Notes under the pieces: generated by a model
Databases searched by the model: none
Told to the model about the DNA's origin: nothing
The model's input: only the letters and a program-made list of their open reading frames with translations
Translations under genes and position numbers: made by a program
Part shown: in pieces, positions 27,329-35,604 of the stretch
How positions within the stretch are numbered: the stretch's first letter is position 1
Layout of the letters: every line of letters begins with the position of its first letter
DNA from: UBA1422 sp963676385
GTDB lineage: Bacteria; Bacillota; Clostridia; Peptostreptococcales; Anaerovoracaceae
Length of the DNA: 64,000 bases
Assembly: GCA_963676385.2 (NCBI GenBank)
Contig: CAXXMM010000014.1
Location: 62,001-126,000 of the forward strand
Reading direction: 5' to 3'

Positions 27329-27868
27329 ATGGTACAATTTCACGCGACGACAATCGTTGCAGTTCGAAGAAGTGCAGAGGATATCTGTATTGGCGGTGAC
27401 GGTCAAGTTACCATGGGAGAAAGCGCCATTATGAAAGCCGGCGCCAAGAAAGTGCAAAAAATATATAAGAATGGTGTACTGGTTGGTTTTGCAGGCTCTG
27501 TGGCAGATGCCTTTTCACTAAGAGAAAAGTTTGAAGAAAAGCTGGAAGAACATGGTGGAAACCTAAGGCGCGCGGCTGTTTCCTTGGCCCAGCTTTGGCG
27601 AACAGACAAAATGATGAGGAATCTGGAGGCCTTGATGATTGTGGCGGACAAAGAATCCATGTTGCTAATCTCCGGTAATGGAGAGGTGATTGAACCGGAT
27701 CAAGACTTTATCGCAATTGGCTCAGGGGGAAATTATGCGTATTCAGCAGCTAATGCGTTATTTAATCATACCCAAATGTCGGCTGAAGAAATCGTAAGGG
27801 AGTCATTGAAAATAGCAGCATCCATTTGTGTCTACACAAATGACAATATCTCCACTGAGAAACTATAA
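27329..27868 (+). CDS. hslV: ATP-dependent protease subunit HslV (ClpQ)
   Basis: 179 residues. A short propeptide (MVQFHA) precedes TTIVAVRR; after processing the Thr becomes the N-terminal nucleophile, as in proteasome beta subunits. Also visible are GGDGQVTMG, KVQKIYKNGVLVGFAGSVADAF and IGSGGNYA. HslV forms the double-hexamer peptidase of the HslUV complex. AATGGAGGTAATGAA precedes the ATG at 27329. hslU begins 11 bases after the stop. Compared with Bacillus, trmFO and a xerC-type recombinase are missing between topA and hslV. Confidence 0.95.
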   Translation: MVQFHATTIVAVRRSAEDICIGGDGQVTMGESAIMKAGAKKVQKIYKNGVLVGFAGSVADAFSLREKFEEKLEEHGGNLRRAAVSLAQLWRTDKMMRNLEALMIVADKESMLLISGNGEVIEPDQDFIAIGSGGNYAYSAANALFNHTQMSAEEIVRESLKIAASICVYTNDNISTEKL

Positions 27869-27879
27869 GGAGGAATATC

Positions 27880-29325
27880 ATGGCAAATAAATTGTATAAT
27901 ATGACGCCAAAAGAAATTGTGGCGGAATTGGACAAATATATTATTGGACAGGACGAAGCGAAAAAATCCGTCGCTGTTGCCTTGCGAAACAGATACCGAA
28001 GAAGCTTGCTTTCCGAGGATTTGATGGAAGAAATCACCCCTAAGAATATTTTAATGATGGGCCCTACCGGTGTGGGAAAAACTGAAATTGCCAGAAGACT
28101 TGCAAAGCTTATGGATGCCCCCTTTGTGAAGGTGGAAGCCACAAAATTTACAGAAGTCGGTTATGTGGGGCGAGATGTCGACTCTATGGTGAGAGACTTG
28201 GTTGAAGCATCTATTCGGATTACCAAACAAAGTAGACTGGAAGAAAAATATGTTTTTGCCGACGAGCTAGCTGAAGAGAAGATTCTTGAGGCGATTATTC
28301 CCGGCAGAAAAAAAGCTGGCGGCAATGATGCGGCTAGAGGACCTTTTGATTTCATCTTAAATAGCGGTGGCTACCAAAGCCAGAAACAGCAATATGAAGC
28401 GCAACAATCCAAAAAAGAAGAAGAAGAAACGCCTGCAACTAATGTAGATACTGAAATGGCCAGAGAGCAGGTGAGACAACAATTGAGGGAAGGCAAATTG
28501 GAAGAACAGTTTATAGAAATACAGGTTTCAGCTGCGCCTAAAGGCAATCAATTGGACATGAGTCAAGAAGGAATGGGTATTGCAATCGGAAACATTTTTG
28601 GCGACATGATGCCTCCTAAGAAGAAATCCAAAAAGGTGAAGGTGAAAGATGCCAGGAAAATCCTTAGGGAAGAGGAGGCCCAGAATTTAATTGATATGGA
28701 CCAGGTCACAGAAGAGGCCCTCCAAAATGCCGAACAAAACGGGATTATTTTCATTGACGAAATAGACAAAATTGCATCTGGGTCGGGATATCGTTCCGGT
28801 GCGGATGTATCCAGAGAAGGGGTTCAACGAGATATTCTCCCCATCGTAGAGGGGAGTGTAGTAAATACCAAGCATGGCCCTGTCAAGACAGATCATATTC
28901 TGTTTATTGGATCCGGTGCATTTCACTCTGCAAAACCAACCGATTTAATTCCTGAATTGCAAGGGCGTTTCCCTATTCGCGTGGAATTGGAGAATTTGAC
29001 AGAAGATACTTTTTTGAAGATCTTGACGATTCCAGAAAATGCATTAATAAAGCAACATAAGGCATTGTTGGAAACAGAAGGTATTTCCATAGAATTTACC
29101 GATGAAGCAATTCAAGAGATTGCATCAATGGCTTTTCTAATGAACGAACAAAACGAAAATATCGGTGCTCGACGACTCCATACAATTTTGGAAAAACTCC
29201 TTGAAGACATTTCTTTTAACATTCCGGATATTGATGAAGAGAAAGTAGTTATTGACAAAGAATACGTGAAAGAAAAGTTTATTGAGAAGATACATCCTGA
29301 GGATTTGGACAAGTACATTCTTTAA
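27880..29325 (+). CDS. hslU: ATP-dependent protease ATPase subunit HslU (ClpY)
   Basis: 481 residues, slightly longer than usual. Walker A GPTGVGKTE near 64, the pore loop in VGYVGRDVDSMVRDLVE, Walker B IIFIDEIDKIA near 288 and sensor residues in ELQGRFPIRVEL are present. The intermediate I domain (about 110-270) contains a charged, low-complexity stretch (KKEEEETPATN). HslU unfolds substrates and feeds HslV; the C-terminal EDLDKYIL is the docking tail. AAGGAGG precedes the ATG. codY follows after its own promoter. Confidence 0.96.
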   Translation: MANKLYNMTPKEIVAELDKYIIGQDEAKKSVAVALRNRYRRSLLSEDLMEEITPKNILMMGPTGVGKTEIARRLAKLMDAPFVKVEATKFTEVGYVGRDVDSMVRDLVEASIRITKQSRLEEKYVFADELAEEKILEAIIPGRKKAGGNDAARGPFDFILNSGGYQSQKQQYEAQQSKKEEEETPATNVDTEMAREQVRQQLREGKLEEQFIEIQVSAAPKGNQLDMSQEGMGIAIGNIFGDMMPPKKKSKKVKVKDARKILREEEAQNLIDMDQVTEEALQNAEQNGIIFIDEIDKIASGSGYRSGADVSREGVQRDILPIVEGSVVNTKHGPVKTDHILFIGSGAFHSAKPTDLIPELQGRFPIRVELENLTEDTFLKILTIPENALIKQHKALLETEGISIEFTDEAIQEIASMAFLMNEQNENIGARRLHTILEKLLEDISFNIPDIDEEKVVIDKEYVKEKFIEKIHPEDLDKYIL

Positions 29326-29342
29326 TTGTTTGTAAAATAAAT

Positions 29343-29357
29343 AATTTTCTAAAAAAT
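29343..29357. promoter_or_regulatory. Candidate CodY-binding box upstream of codY
   Basis: AATTTTCTAAAAAAT matches 13 of 15 positions of the CodY consensus AATTTTCWGAAAATT. It ends 11 bases before the -35 hexamer of the codY promoter, so autoregulation is plausible. A/T-rich DNA gives some chance matches, but the position is apt. Confidence 0.6.
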
Positions 29358-29368
29358 CTAAATTATTA

Positions 29369-29397
29369 TTGTATGGCAGTTTTCCATGGAGTATAAT
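29369..29397 (+). promoter_or_regulatory. Predicted promoter of codY
   Basis: TTGTAT (29369-29374) and a perfect TATAAT (29392-29397) with a 17-base spacer, 47 bases before the codY start. It lies in the 119-base gap behind hslU, so codY can be transcribed separately from hslVU. Confidence 0.72.
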
Positions 29398-29444
29398 CTA
29401 TTCTGTGGGTGTAATAAATATACTACCACCCAATAAGGAGTACC

Positions 29445-30227
29445 ATGATGGAAAAAGATATTTTAGCCAAGGTTAGAAAATTGAATTGGGTTTTAAAAGA
29501 AGCTACTAGGGGTATTTTCTCTTTCAGTCAGTTATGCGAAATTCTCAGTGATTTGATGGATGCCAATGTCTACATCATCAATGCTAGAGGCAAAGTCTTA
29601 GGTGTATATTACAAAATCAAAGCAGACAGTGCGACCATATTGGATCCGGAAACGGGTTCAGAGCGGTTGCCGGAAGAATATAGTGAAGCATTACTTAAAA
29701 TCACCGATACAAAAGCAAATTTGTGGGGTGAGGAAGTGTTGGAAGTCTTTCGGTATGATGTGAATACCAAGGACAAGTTTCACACTTTTATTCCCATCGT
29801 AGGCGGGGATGAAAGGTTGGGAACTTTGTTTGTGACCCGATATGAGCCTGCATTTAATGATGAAGATTTAGTGTTAGGTGAATTCGGAGCAACTGTGGTT
29901 GGGCTGGAGATTCAACGAAGGATTAACATCCAAAATGAAGAGGAAGAGCGAAACACCGAAATTGTAAAGATGGCGGTGAGTACTCTTTCCTATTCTGAAA
30001 GCGAAGCCATTCAAAAAATCTTTGAAGAGCTGGATGGACAAGAGGGAATTTTGGTAGCCAGCAAAATTGCAGACCGTTCTAGAATTACCCGCTCGGTGAT
30101 TGTCAATGCCCTTCGGAAACTGGAAAGTGCAGGGATTATTGAATCGAAATCTTTAGGAATGAAGGGAACTCACATTCGTGTTCTGAACCAAAAGTTTTAT
30201 GAACAGTTGGATAAGCTGAATAGATAA
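29445..30227 (+). CDS. codY: GTP-sensing transcriptional pleiotropic repressor CodY
   Basis: 260 residues. N-terminal GAF-type effector domain (about 1-155; KVRKLNWVLKEATRG, SDLMDANVYIINARGKVLG) that in characterised homologues binds branched-chain amino acids, and a C-terminal winged helix with the diagnostic ASKIADRSRITRSVIVNALR near 203-222. CodY represses stationary-phase and nutrient-scavenging genes when GTP and isoleucine are plentiful. Two in-frame ATGs (29445 and 29448) follow AAGGAG; either could be used. hslVU-codY is the conserved Bacillota order. Confidence 0.97.
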   Translation: MMEKDILAKVRKLNWVLKEATRGIFSFSQLCEILSDLMDANVYIINARGKVLGVYYKIKADSATILDPETGSERLPEEYSEALLKITDTKANLWGEEVLEVFRYDVNTKDKFHTFIPIVGGDERLGTLFVTRYEPAFNDEDLVLGEFGATVVGLEIQRRINIQNEEEERNTEIVKMAVSTLSYSESEAIQKIFEELDGQEGILVASKIADRSRITRSVIVNALRKLESAGIIESKSLGMKGTHIRVLNQKFYEQLDKLNR

Positions 30228-30248
30228 GCCAAAACCATTGCTTTAATC

Positions 30249-30277
30249 GCCTCGGAAGCATTTCCGAGGCTTTTTTT
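30249..30277 (+). terminator. Intrinsic terminator after codY
   Basis: Perfect 9-bp stem GCCTCGGAA/TTCCGAGGC (30249-30257 with 30262-30270), GCAT loop, then T7. Confidence 0.95.
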
Positions 30278-30299
30278 CTCAAATCGGGAAGAGGTAATT

Positions 30300-31580
30300 A
30301 TGTTTCGAATGACGGATAACAACGAAGTGGTCAGCACGGAGGATCGGAGAGCGATCTTGGTTGGTGCTTCGATTCAGGAAGACATCACTTATTTTATGGA
30401 CGAACTTCAAAACCTGGCGGAAGCTGCCGGCATAGAAGTTTTGGGTAGAATGATTCAACAAATTGAAAAACCCAACTCTGCTACCTATATTGGTAGCGGA
30501 AAGGTGCTAGAACTGGCAGAGCTATGTGAAAACATGGAGGCTGACACGGTTATATTCAACGACGAGTTAAGCGGCATGCAGCTGAGAAATCTGGAAGATG
30601 GGGCGGGAGTGCGTGTGTTGGATCGAACCATCCTGATACTGGATATTTTCGCCTCTCGCGCCACATCCAAAGAGGGGAAACTCCAAGTGGAATTAGCCCA
30701 ACTTAGATATCGGCTTCCCAGACTTTTGGGTTTTGGAAAATCCTTGTCACGTCTCGGTGGCGGAATTGGCACCAGAGGTCCGGGAGAGAAAAAACTGGAA
30801 ACAGACCGTCGACACGTGAAGAGCAGGTTGGATGATATAGAAACAGAGCTAAAGGAAATTCGCAAGAACCGAACCACCCAACGGTCAAAACGAGAAAAAT
30901 CCGGAATGCCGGTGGTAGCTATTGTGGGATATACCAATTCGGGAAAATCTGCGTTAATGAACAAACTGCTCGAACTAGTTGAAAAACAAGAAAAGTCAGT
31001 TTCTTCAAGGGATATCCTTTTTGCCACCTTGGATACTGCTCAGCGAAATATTAAATTGGATACCAATCAAGAATTTCTCCTCATCGACACCGTTGGGTTT
31101 GTAAGCAAACTGCCCCATTCTTTGGTGAGAGCCTTTAAAGCAACCCTAGAGGAGGTGGTATTGGCGGACTTGCTGCTCCATGTGGTTGATGTGACTAGCC
31201 CTGATGCAGATTTCAAAATTCAGGTTACCGAACAAGTTCTCAAAGAAATAGGGGCAGGAGGCAAAGACAGGATTTACGTATATAACAAAATTGACTTACT
31301 ACAGCCAATGGCGGAGACCGCTCTTAGGGAAGAGAGTATTGGCATTTCCGCGTTGACAGGGGAGAATGTTGATTTACTTGTAGAAATGATAAAAAACAAG
31401 TTGTTTGGAAATCGGGTAGATGCAAAATTATTGATTCCATACGACAAAGGAAGAGCCCTTTCATACATATTTGAAAAAGGTATTGTTCAAGGAGTAGCGC
31501 ATCAGGAAAGCGGAACCTTGGTAGAAGTGAATTTGTCGGTGGAGGACTATAGCAGGTTGAAGGAGTACCATGTCTTATAA
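30300..31580 (+). CDS. hflX: GTPase HflX
   Basis: 426 residues. N-terminal HflX domain (RRAILVGAS, ATYIGSGKVLELA, NDELSGMQLRNLE), a coiled helical linker with GGIGTRGPGEKKLETDRR, and a G domain with G1 GYTNSGKSAL near 210, G3 DTVGF and G4 NKID. HflX splits stalled or heat-damaged ribosomes in other bacteria. GAAGAGG precedes the ATG. It follows the codY terminator closely, so its promoter is not obvious. The last 11 bases overlap yigZ. Confidence 0.95.
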   Translation: MFRMTDNNEVVSTEDRRAILVGASIQEDITYFMDELQNLAEAAGIEVLGRMIQQIEKPNSATYIGSGKVLELAELCENMEADTVIFNDELSGMQLRNLEDGAGVRVLDRTILILDIFASRATSKEGKLQVELAQLRYRLPRLLGFGKSLSRLGGGIGTRGPGEKKLETDRRHVKSRLDDIETELKEIRKNRTTQRSKREKSGMPVVAIVGYTNSGKSALMNKLLELVEKQEKSVSSRDILFATLDTAQRNIKLDTNQEFLLIDTVGFVSKLPHSLVRAFKATLEEVVLADLLLHVVDVTSPDADFKIQVTEQVLKEIGAGGKDRIYVYNKIDLLQPMAETALREESIGISALTGENVDLLVEMIKNKLFGNRVDAKLLIPYDKGRALSYIFEKGIVQGVAHQESGTLVEVNLSVEDYSRLKEYHVL

Positions 31581-32184
31581 GACCCTAAAAAAAGAGGGAA
31601 TTGTGGAACAAAGCATCGAAAAGTCAAGGTTCATTGCTTTTGCCAAACCGGTGGAGAGTAGAGAAGAGGCCATGGCGTATTTTGCATCTTTAAAAAAACA
31701 ATATAAAGATGCAACCCACCATGTGCCGGCAACGGTAGTGGGGGATGCATTTCAGATTCAATGGGCATCAGACGACGGAGAACCTCAAGGAACAGCAGGG
31801 GCACCCATCGTTCATATGTTGGTCAAAGAGAAGATTACCAATGTTGCCGTTTTGGTTATTCGTTATTTTGGTGGCATTAAACTTGGGCCGGGCGGTCTGA
31901 TTCGTGCCTATACTTCTTCTGCAAAACTTGCTGTTCAAGAGGGAGAGATTTATCAAGTTCAAGAAATGATAGAGTGGTCTGTTCAAGTCCCTTATCCATT
32001 CCTGAAAAAGATGGAAGGCCTTGCGGCAGAAGGAAATTTTGAAATTCTACAGGTAGGTTATAGTGACATTGTATCTTTGATTATTCTATTTCCCAAAACA
32101 CAAAAAAACACCATGGAAACTTTGCTTTTCGACTTGACATCCGGTTCAATAAAAATCCTGTCAGAAGTGAATAAAAATACTTGA
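31570..32184 (+). CDS. yigZ: YigZ/IMPACT family protein
   Basis: 204 residues. The N-terminal UPF0029/IMPACT domain shows KSRFIAFAKPVESREEAM, WASDDGEPQGTAGAPIVHML and VLVIRYFGGIKLGPGGLIRAY; the C-terminal half is the smaller DUF1949-like domain. Molecular function in bacteria is unknown; the eukaryotic relative IMPACT modulates Gcn2. GAAGGAGTACC precedes the ATG inside the end of hflX, implying coupled translation. Its stop codon (32182-32184) lies inside the -35 hexamer of the tRNA promoter. Confidence 0.92.
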   Translation: MSYKTLKKEGIVEQSIEKSRFIAFAKPVESREEAMAYFASLKKQYKDATHHVPATVVGDAFQIQWASDDGEPQGTAGAPIVHMLVKEKITNVAVLVIRYFGGIKLGPGGLIRAYTSSAKLAVQEGEIYQVQEMIEWSVQVPYPFLKKMEGLAAEGNFEILQVGYSDIVSLIILFPKTQKNTMETLLFDLTSGSIKILSEVNKNT

Positions 32185-32209
32185 CAGTTGGAGTGAGATA
32201 CTATATATT
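32181..32209 (+). promoter_or_regulatory. Predicted promoter of the 15-gene tRNA array
   Basis: Perfect TTGACA (32181-32186), 17-base spacer and TATATT (32204-32209), 36 bases before the first tRNA. The -35 hexamer overlaps the yigZ stop codon. Confidence 0.8.
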
Positions 32210-32244
32210 TAGTAAATGTGTCGAGCAGGTAAATTCTGATACAA

Positions 32245-32320
32245 GGGCGCTTAGCTCAGCTGGGAGAGCATCTGCCTTACAAGCAGAGGGTCATAGGTTC
32301 GAGCCCTATAGCGCCCACCA
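32245..32320 (+). tRNA. tRNA-Val (anticodon TAC)
   Basis: 76 bases with 7-bp acceptor GGGCGCT/AGCGCCC, anticodon loop CTTACAA in stem TCTGC/GCAGA, GGTTCGA T-loop and encoded CCA. First gene of the array. Confidence 0.96.
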
Positions 32321-32325
32321 AATAT

Positions 32326-32402
32326 GGTCCGGTAGTTCAGTTGGTTAGAATGCCAGCCTGTCACGCTGGAGGTCGTCGGTTCGAGCCCGATCCGGATCGC
32401 CA
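32326..32402 (+). tRNA. tRNA-Asp (anticodon GTC)
   Basis: 77 bases; anticodon loop CTGTCAC in stem CCAGC/GCTGG, acceptor GGTCCGG/CCGGATC with one G-U pair, discriminator G and encoded CCA. Five bases separate it from tRNA-Val. Confidence 0.96.
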
Positions 32403-32432
32403 AATTTTTCGGAGCTTGAGCAGACATCATTG

Positions 32433-32507
32433 GCTGGCGTGGCTCAACGGTAGAGCAGCTGATTTGTAATCAGCAGGTTGGGGGTTCGATTCCCTCCGCC
32501 AGCTCCA
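32433..32507 (+). tRNA. tRNA-Thr (anticodon TGT)
   Basis: 75 bases; acceptor GCTGGCG/CGCCAGC, anticodon loop TTTGTAA in stem GCTGA/TCAGC, GGTTCGA T-loop, encoded CCA. Confidence 0.96.
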
Positions 32508-32518
32508 GTATCTTACTT

Positions 32519-32603
32519 GGAGGAGTGCCCGAGTGGCTAAAGGGGGCGGACTGTAAATCCGTTGGCTAAGCCTACAGTGGTTCGAAACCACTCTCCTCCA
32601 CCA
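32519..32603 (+). tRNA. tRNA-Tyr (anticodon GTA)
   Basis: 85 bases with a long variable arm (class II); acceptor GGAGGAG/CTCCTCC, anticodon loop CTGTAAA, encoded CCA. Confidence 0.95.
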
Positions 32604-32609
32604 ATACCT

Positions 32610-32684
32610 GCGGAAGTGGCTCAGGGGTAGAGCATCGCCTTGCCAAGGCGAGGGTCGCGAGTTCGAATCTCGTCTTCCGCTCCA
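32610..32684 (+). tRNA. tRNA-Gly (anticodon GCC)
   Basis: 75 bases; acceptor GCGGAAG/CTTCCGC, anticodon loop TTGCCAA in stem TCGCC/GGCGA, encoded CCA. First of two glycine tRNAs in the array. Confidence 0.96.
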
Positions 32685-32725
32685 TTTGTCGAATGACTGG
32701 GTGTGAATCATCGCACCCATACTAT

Positions 32726-32799
<74 letters not shown>

Positions 32800-32812
32800 A
32801 TTTCCAAATCAT

Positions 32813-32889
32813 GGGCTCATAGCTCAGCTGGATAGAGCAACGGCCTTCTAAGCCGTGTGTCCGGGGTTCGAATCCCTGTGGGCTCACCA
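32813..32889 (+). tRNA. tRNA-Arg (anticodon TCT)
   Basis: 77 bases; acceptor GGGCTCA pairs with TGGGCTC using two G-U pairs, anticodon loop CTTCTAA in stem ACGGC/GCCGT, encoded CCA. Confidence 0.95.
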
Positions 32890-32906
32890 TATTAATAAAT
32901 ATAAGA

Positions 32907-32981
32907 TGGGGTATAGCCAAGCGGTAAGGCAACGGACTTTGACTCCGTCACTCGTAGGTTCAAATCCTGCTACCCCAGCCA
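32907..32981 (+). tRNA. tRNA-Gln (anticodon TTG)
   Basis: 75 bases; acceptor TGGGGTA/TACCCCA, anticodon loop CTTTGAC in stem ACGGA/TCCGT, discriminator G, encoded CCA. Confidence 0.96.
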
Positions 32982-32982
32982 T

Positions 32983-33058
32983 GACCCAGTAGCTCAGTTG
33001 GTAGAGCACTTGACTTTTAATCAAGGTGTCCGGAGTTCGACCCTCCGCTGGGTCACCA
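32983..33058 (+). tRNA. tRNA-Lys (anticodon TTT)
   Basis: 76 bases; acceptor GACCCAG/CTGGGTC, anticodon loop CTTTTAA, encoded CCA. Only one base separates it from tRNA-Gln. Confidence 0.96.
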
Positions 33059-33096
33059 AATTAAAGAATGAAACGGGTGTAGTAAAACTCACGAAT

Positions 33097-33187
<91 letters not shown>

Positions 33188-33200
33188 ACACTGAAGTTGT

Positions 33201-33291
33201 GGAGAAGTACTCAAGAGGCCAAAGAGGACGGTTTGCTAAATCGTTAGGGTTCGCAAGGGCCGCGTGGGTTCGAATCCCACCTTCTCCGCCA
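33201..33291 (+). tRNA. tRNA-Ser (anticodon GCT)
   Basis: 91 bases with a long variable arm; acceptor GGAGAAG/CTTCTCC, anticodon loop TTGCTAA, discriminator G, encoded CCA. Confidence 0.95.
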
Positions 33292-33300
33292 TAACTACAT

Positions 33301-33376
33301 AGGGGCATAGCTCAGTTGGCAGAGCAGTGGTCTCCAAAACCACGTGCCGTGGGTTCGAATCCTACTGCCCCTGCCA
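33301..33376 (+). tRNA. tRNA-Trp (anticodon CCA)
   Basis: 76 bases; acceptor AGGGGCA/TGCCCCT, anticodon loop CTCCAAA in stem GTGGT/ACCAC, discriminator G, encoded CCA. Confidence 0.96.
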
Positions 33377-33388
33377 TTTAAGAAACCG

Positions 33389-33465
33389 CGGGGTGTAGCG
33401 CAGTTTGGTAGCGCAACTGGTTTGGGACCAGTGGGTCGCGGGTTCAAATCCTGCCACCCCGACCA
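33389..33465 (+). tRNA. tRNA-Pro (anticodon TGG)
   Basis: 77 bases; acceptor CGGGGTG/CACCCCG, anticodon loop TTTGGGA in stem ACTGG/CCAGT, encoded CCA. Confidence 0.96.
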
Positions 33466-33476
33466 ATATTATTTAC

Positions 33477-33553
33477 GGGCCATTAGCTCAGTTGGTCAGA
33501 GCGTCCGGCTCATAACCGGCAGGTCCCGGGTTCAAGTCCCTGATGGCCCACCA
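33477..33553 (+). tRNA. tRNA-Met, elongator type (anticodon CAT)
   Basis: 77 bases; acceptor GGGCCAT/ATGGCCC with a normal 1-72 pair and no three G-C pairs next to the anticodon loop, so elongator not initiator. Anticodon loop CTCATAA; the outermost anticodon-stem pair is a T-C mismatch. A tRNA-Ile2 with lysidine cannot be fully excluded. Confidence 0.88.
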
Positions 33554-33557
33554 TCAT

Positions 33558-33633
33558 GCCCAGATAGCTCAGTCGGTAGAGCAGTAGACTGAAAATCTAC
33601 GTGTCCTTGGTTCAATTCCGAGTCTGGGCACCA
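33558..33633 (+). tRNA. tRNA-Phe (anticodon GAA)
   Basis: 76 bases; acceptor GCCCAGA/TCTGGGC, anticodon loop CTGAAAA in stem GTAGA/TCTAC, encoded CCA. Last of the array; terminator follows. Confidence 0.96.
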
Positions 33634-33636
33634 ACA

Positions 33637-33665
33637 AGCCTTTGGGATTTCTCAGAGGCTTTTTT
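33637..33665 (+). terminator. Intrinsic terminator of the tRNA array
   Basis: 11-bp stem AGCCTTTGGGA with TCTCAGAGGCT (33637-33647 with 33650-33660, two G-U pairs) and T6, starting three bases after tRNA-Phe. Confidence 0.85.
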
Positions 33666-33690
33666 CATCTTTGCGCAAAAGGAGGACCCA

Positions 33691-34905
33691 ATGGACCCTG
33701 CTTTGAAGCAAGACACAACTTCGTGGAAAAAGAATATTATCTTTTATTTGGTTAGCCAGCAGTGTTCCATCTTCGGATCATCGGTGGCTTCTTTTGCAAT
33801 TATATGGTACATAACCTTGGAAACATCCTCTGGAGTTGCCATTACAGGTGTCACGATTGCTTCGTTTTTACCTCAAATCATCACATCTCTTTTCGCCGGC
33901 GTGTGGGCGGACCGTTACAATCGGAAAATGCTGATTATTATTCCGGATCTTTTTATTGCGGTTTCCACCTTTGCATTAGTGATATTGTTTTGGATGGGGA
34001 TTGAATCCATTTCCTTGTTGATTCTAATTTCTGCGCTCCGATCTTTTGGGAGTGGCATCCAATTGCCCTCGGTTTCCGCCATTGTTCCCCAATTGGTGCC
34101 AACAAATCAGTTGGTACGGATTAATGGAATTAACAGTACTTTGAATTCAGTGTTGCTCCTAGCAGCACCGGCAGTGGCAGGCGTGCTCTTAGGTTCCTGG
34201 GGTATCGAATTCGCATTGTTAACTGATGTAATCACTGCACTTTTGGCGGTTAGCTTTATGAGTTTCCTAAAAATGCCCACAAAAAGCACCGTTGAAAACA
34301 CAGATAATCAGGGCCCCTTCAAGGACCTTTTGGCAGGATTGAGGTATACTCGAGAGCACCCGTTTCTTTTGCGGCTGATGATTATCTATGCCATTGTATT
34401 TGTACTAATTACCCCGGCAGCATTTTTAACCCCTCTTTATGTGGAACGAACCTTTGGGCCAGAGGTTTGGAAATTGACAATGAATGAAATCACATGGACA
34501 TTTGGGATGCTTCTAGGTGGGATTTATGTGGCTGTCAAGGGAGCTTTTAAGAATAAGTTTTTTGTAATGTTTATTTGTACTGCCGCCTTTGGTATTTCTT
34601 TTGGGTTGCTGGGTGTGGCGCCTAACTTTGCTATATATTTGGTTATCCTAGTACTCGGCGGCCTTTTTATGCCGGCTTATTCTGCCGCAGATACTGTGTT
34701 GATTCAGGAAAATGTATCAGAGAATATGATGGGCAGGGTCTTTTCCTTGGTGCAGATCATTGCATCCACAGCTATGCCCCTTGGAATGTTGTTTTTTGGT
34801 CCTTTGGCAGATGTGATTAAAATCGAATACATTATGATTGGGTCCGGCGTGTGTTTGACCTTGGCCTCTCCATTGGTGCTTGGGTGCAAACTGGCCAAAG
34901 AATAG
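33691..34905 (+). CDS. Major facilitator superfamily transporter
   Basis: 404 residues, about 12 hydrophobic segments. The MFS loop 2-3 signature appears as AGVWADRYNRKML near 71-83, and the sequence resembles the MFS_3 / macrolide-efflux or enterobactin-exporter branch. Substrate is unknown; a drug-efflux role would be inference. The ATG at 33691 is preceded by AAAGGAGGACCCA, while an in-frame extension upstream runs into tRNA-Phe and its terminator and is rejected. It has no obvious partner genes and lies between the tRNA array and tdk. Confidence 0.88.
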   Translation: MDPALKQDTTSWKKNIIFYLVSQQCSIFGSSVASFAIIWYITLETSSGVAITGVTIASFLPQIITSLFAGVWADRYNRKMLIIIPDLFIAVSTFALVILFWMGIESISLLILISALRSFGSGIQLPSVSAIVPQLVPTNQLVRINGINSTLNSVLLLAAPAVAGVLLGSWGIEFALLTDVITALLAVSFMSFLKMPTKSTVENTDNQGPFKDLLAGLRYTREHPFLLRLMIIYAIVFVLITPAAFLTPLYVERTFGPEVWKLTMNEITWTFGMLLGGIYVAVKGAFKNKFFVMFICTAAFGISFGLLGVAPNFAIYLVILVLGGLFMPAYSAADTVLIQENVSENMMGRVFSLVQIIASTAMPLGMLFFGPLADVIKIEYIMIGSGVCLTLASPLVLGCKLAKE

Positions 34906-34964
34906 ACGTTGCATTTCGCAGCCGGATATTTTAGAATGAGATTTAGAAAGAGGGAGGAACCTAT

Positions 34965-35558
34965 ATGGCCCAATTATATTATCGGTATTCCACCATGAAT
35001 GCCGGAAAATCCATTGAATTAATTAAAGTGGCATATAATTATGAAGAACGTGGCAAACGGGTACTGGTCTTTACCCCCGCCATAGATGACAGAAGTGGAG
35101 TCGGGCTTGTCTCGTCTCGAATTGGGCTTCAAAGAGATGCCCTTCCTATTTCGGACGAAACGAATTTGTTGGATGTCTTTATGAAGGAAAACGCCAGAGA
35201 AACGGTGGACTGTGTTCTGATTGATGAGTGCCAGTTCCTGCGGAAGCACCACATACAGGAATTGGTTGAAATTGTGGATAGCTGTGATGTTCCCGTATTG
35301 GCGTATGGTTTAAAAAACGATTTTCGCAATGAACTATTTGAAGGTTCCTATTACATGTTGATTTATGCAGATAAAATTGAAGAGATCAAAACCATTTGCT
35401 GGTGTGGACGAAAAGCCACCATGGTAGCCAGAGTGGTGGATGGGAAGTTTGTTAAGGAAGGTCAACAAATTGTAGTGGGGGGAATGGATATGTATGTATC
35501 TTTATGTCGAAAGCATTATAATGATGGGAGATTGGGACCGGAGTTTGAAAACAAGTAA
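34965..35558 (+). CDS. tdk: Thymidine kinase
   Basis: 197 residues, type II thymidine kinase. P-loop STMNAGKSIELI near 9-20, the catalytic Glu region in LIDECQFL near 88, and a zinc/lasso domain with CWCGRKA and SLCRKHY near the C terminus, ending EFENK. It phosphorylates thymidine for the salvage pathway. GGGAGGAACCT precedes the ATG. The gene converges with the radical-SAM gene; a plus-strand terminator covers the junction. Confidence 0.95.
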   Translation: MAQLYYRYSTMNAGKSIELIKVAYNYEERGKRVLVFTPAIDDRSGVGLVSSRIGLQRDALPISDETNLLDVFMKENARETVDCVLIDECQFLRKHHIQELVEIVDSCDVPVLAYGLKNDFRNELFEGSYYMLIYADKIEEIKTICWCGRKATMVARVVDGKFVKEGQQIVVGGMDMYVSLCRKHYNDGRLGPEFENK

Positions 35559-35567
35559 TGGACATTG

Positions 35568-35604
35568 CAAGGCTGTGATTTATAAATCGCAGCCTTGTAT
35601 TTTT
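35568..35604 (+). terminator. Intrinsic terminator after tdk
   Basis: 13-bp stem (35568-35580 with 35585-35597, one G-U), TATA loop, then TATTTTT. The minus-strand gene's stop codon (35580-35582) falls in the loop, so the two convergent genes share these bases. Confidence 0.85.
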
